DNA of 64,000 nt from contig AP023240.1 of assembly GCA_016592635.1 (NCBI GenBank), forward strand, positions 1,963,630 through 2,027,629. Reading direction: 5' to 3'. This stretch comes from Methyloprofundus sp. (lineage in GTDB: Bacteria; Pseudomonadota; Gammaproteobacteria; Methylococcales; Methylomonadaceae). A model generated the notes under the pieces. The model searched no databases, was not told the DNA's origin, and worked only from the letters and a program-made list of their open reading frames with translations. How positions within the stretch are numbered: position 1 is the first letter of the stretch; each line of letters begins with the position of its first letter. This document shows, one piece after another, positions 63,007-64,000 of the stretch. A program made the position numbers and the translations under genes.

Positions 63007-64000
63007 TTAATTCTGTAGGGGAGACCATGCAGGTTCGCGTACTGATCCAGATGTATTTCTTATATCTTGCTTAGTCGCGCCATCAACAGCGACCATTGCT
63101 AACAACTCTTTGTCGCCTTTACGTCGTGCATAAATAATTGTTTTCCCGTTCGGTGCAAAACTAGGCGATTCATCTAATGTGCCTTCGGTTAAGATCATAC
63201 TACTACGTTTTTCCAAGTCCAAAATCGCAATACGATAATTACCACGCAGACCTTGTACCATAGCAATCAATTTACCATCAGGCGAGAATACACCTCTTGC
63301 ATTATAATCGCCATCAAAAGTTACCCGTTCTGCGACACCTTGCCCATTACTCGCTATTATATATAGCTGTGGTCGTCTACCTCTATCGGAAGTAAACAGT
63401 ATTTGCTGACCATCAGGAGACCAGGTAGCTTCAGTATCAATTGCCCATGATTGCGTCAGCTTTCTTAACGAACGATTCGCTAAAGTCATGATATAAATAT
63501 CTGAATTACCATCCTTAGACAAAGTAAGTGCCATTTTCTGACCATCAGGTGACCAAGAAGGTGCACCATTAATACCTTTGTACTTGGCAATACTGACACG
63601 TTCACCTGAGGTCAAGGTCTGTACAAAAATCTCGGAGACTTTATTTTCAAACGACACATAGGCAATTTTATCACCTTTTGGCGACCATGCAGGTGACATA
63701 ATCGGTTCTTTTGACTGTGCTATCGAAATGGCATTTTCACCATCATAATCGGCAATATTTAAGTTATATTGCATCTGTTTATTTATATTTTCAGAACTGG
63801 TGACATAGGCAATACGGGTTGTAAAATTGCCGGTAATACCCATTAGTTTTGCATAAATCGCATTACTTAAATGATGCGCCGCCATCCGCAGAGATGCAGC
63901 TTCAACCGTTACTCGCAGACCTTTAAGCTGTTCTTTTTTATAGACATCAAACAGGCTCATTTGCACATGATATAAATTATTATCTTTTTTAATAAAGCCA
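63007..64000 (-). CDS. tolB: Tol-Pal system protein TolB, 5' end beyond window
   Basis: The frame enters from the window edge (GFIKKDNNLYHVQMSLFDVY), so about the last 330 residues of a ~430-residue protein are visible: the end of the N-terminal domain and the six-bladed propeller, with repeated units such as MSPAWSPKGDKIAYVSFEN, APSWSPDGQKMALTLS and ATWSPDGQQILFTSDRGRRP. TolB is periplasmic and binds Pal, TolA and some colicins. The apparent start at 63966 is only an internal GTG. Confidence 0.96.
   Translation of the reverse strand, partial: GFIKKDNNLYHVQMSLFDVYKKEQLKGLRVTVEAASLRMAAHHLSNAIYAKLMGITGNFTTRIAYVTSSENINKQMQYNLNIADYDGENAISIAQSKEPIMSPAWSPKGDKIAYVSFENKVSEIFVQTLTSGERVSIAKYKGINGAPSWSPDGQKMALTLSKDGNSDIYIMTLANRSLRKLTQSWAIDTEATWSPDGQQILFTSDRGRRPQLYIIASNGQGVAERVTFDGDYNARGVFSPDGKLIAMVQGLRGNYRIAILDLEKRSSMILTEGTLDESPSFAPNGKTIIYARRKGDKELLAMVAVDGATKQDIRNTSGSVREPAWSPLQN

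Overview
The window is chromosomal DNA from an AT-rich gammaproteobacterium. This rests on a full Tol-Pal tail (tolB, pal, cpoB) followed by queE, plus hrpA, rluB, two-domain argA, grxD with a CGFS site, the TIGR04211-type SH3 protein and many outer-membrane lipoproteins. A methanotroph or methylotroph relative (Methylococcales-like) would fit the mix of YfiR/TonB receptor signalling, a reductase of the ferredoxin-plus-FNR type and many dispersed palindromes, but that is inference; no methane- or methanol-oxidation gene is present. No rRNA, tRNA or CRISPR array was seen.

Layout. 1-3.6 kb: accessory start with a truncated HEPN-like gene, a hicBA toxin-antitoxin pair, an ArsM-like methyltransferase, an IS200-type element and a higBA pair. 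3.7-7.0 kb: an IS66-type transposase gene broken by an intact-looking IS1-family element (8-bp target duplication; removing it restores the IS66 frame) and by an IS3-family element whose orfB carries a nonsense codon. 7.3-19.5 kb: purB, then a signalling block of two duplicated TonB-dependent receptors, a YfiR-like periplasmic protein, a 1629-residue hybrid phosphorelay/GGDEF/EAL protein and an HDOD protein. 19.6-30.7 kb: core metabolism (grxD, argD-argF, SH3 protein, ilvD, argA), a methyltransferase/DUF1244 pair, yciB-yciI-bolA-ppiC and a fructosamine-kinase-like gene.

30.9-44.5 kb is the most unusual part: an envelope island of lipoproteins and secreted proteins. On the minus strand lie a TPR lipoprotein, a CheZ-like helical protein, three LPP20-type proteins (one fused to a DUF4384-like domain) and an MltC-like lytic transglycosylase. 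Divergent to them on the plus strand are a CsgG-like protein, a tandem double-CsgG protein, a COG3014-like protein, a YcfL-like lipoprotein, two LpoB-like paralogues and a caspase-fold lipoprotein with a PEGA-like tail. Together they look like an outer-membrane machine tied to peptidoglycan synthesis and turnover.

44.6-49.7 kb: a putative Fur-controlled porin/FMN-binding/PepSY operon, divergent from a Cys-rich BNR-repeat secreted protein and a thioredoxin-like protein, then a DUF937 protein. 49.9-53.5 kb: a multi-PAS GGDEF-EAL protein whose EAL domain lacks the Asp pair of the DDFGTGY motif. 53.6-54.1 kb: a sulfotransferase-like pseudogene. 54.3-64 kb: hrpA, a ferredoxin-reductase, rluB, queE, cpoB, pal and the 3' part of tolB.

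Dispersed palindromic repeats of several families sit between genes throughout, and several run into the stop codon of the neighbouring gene (grxD, mltC, hrpA).
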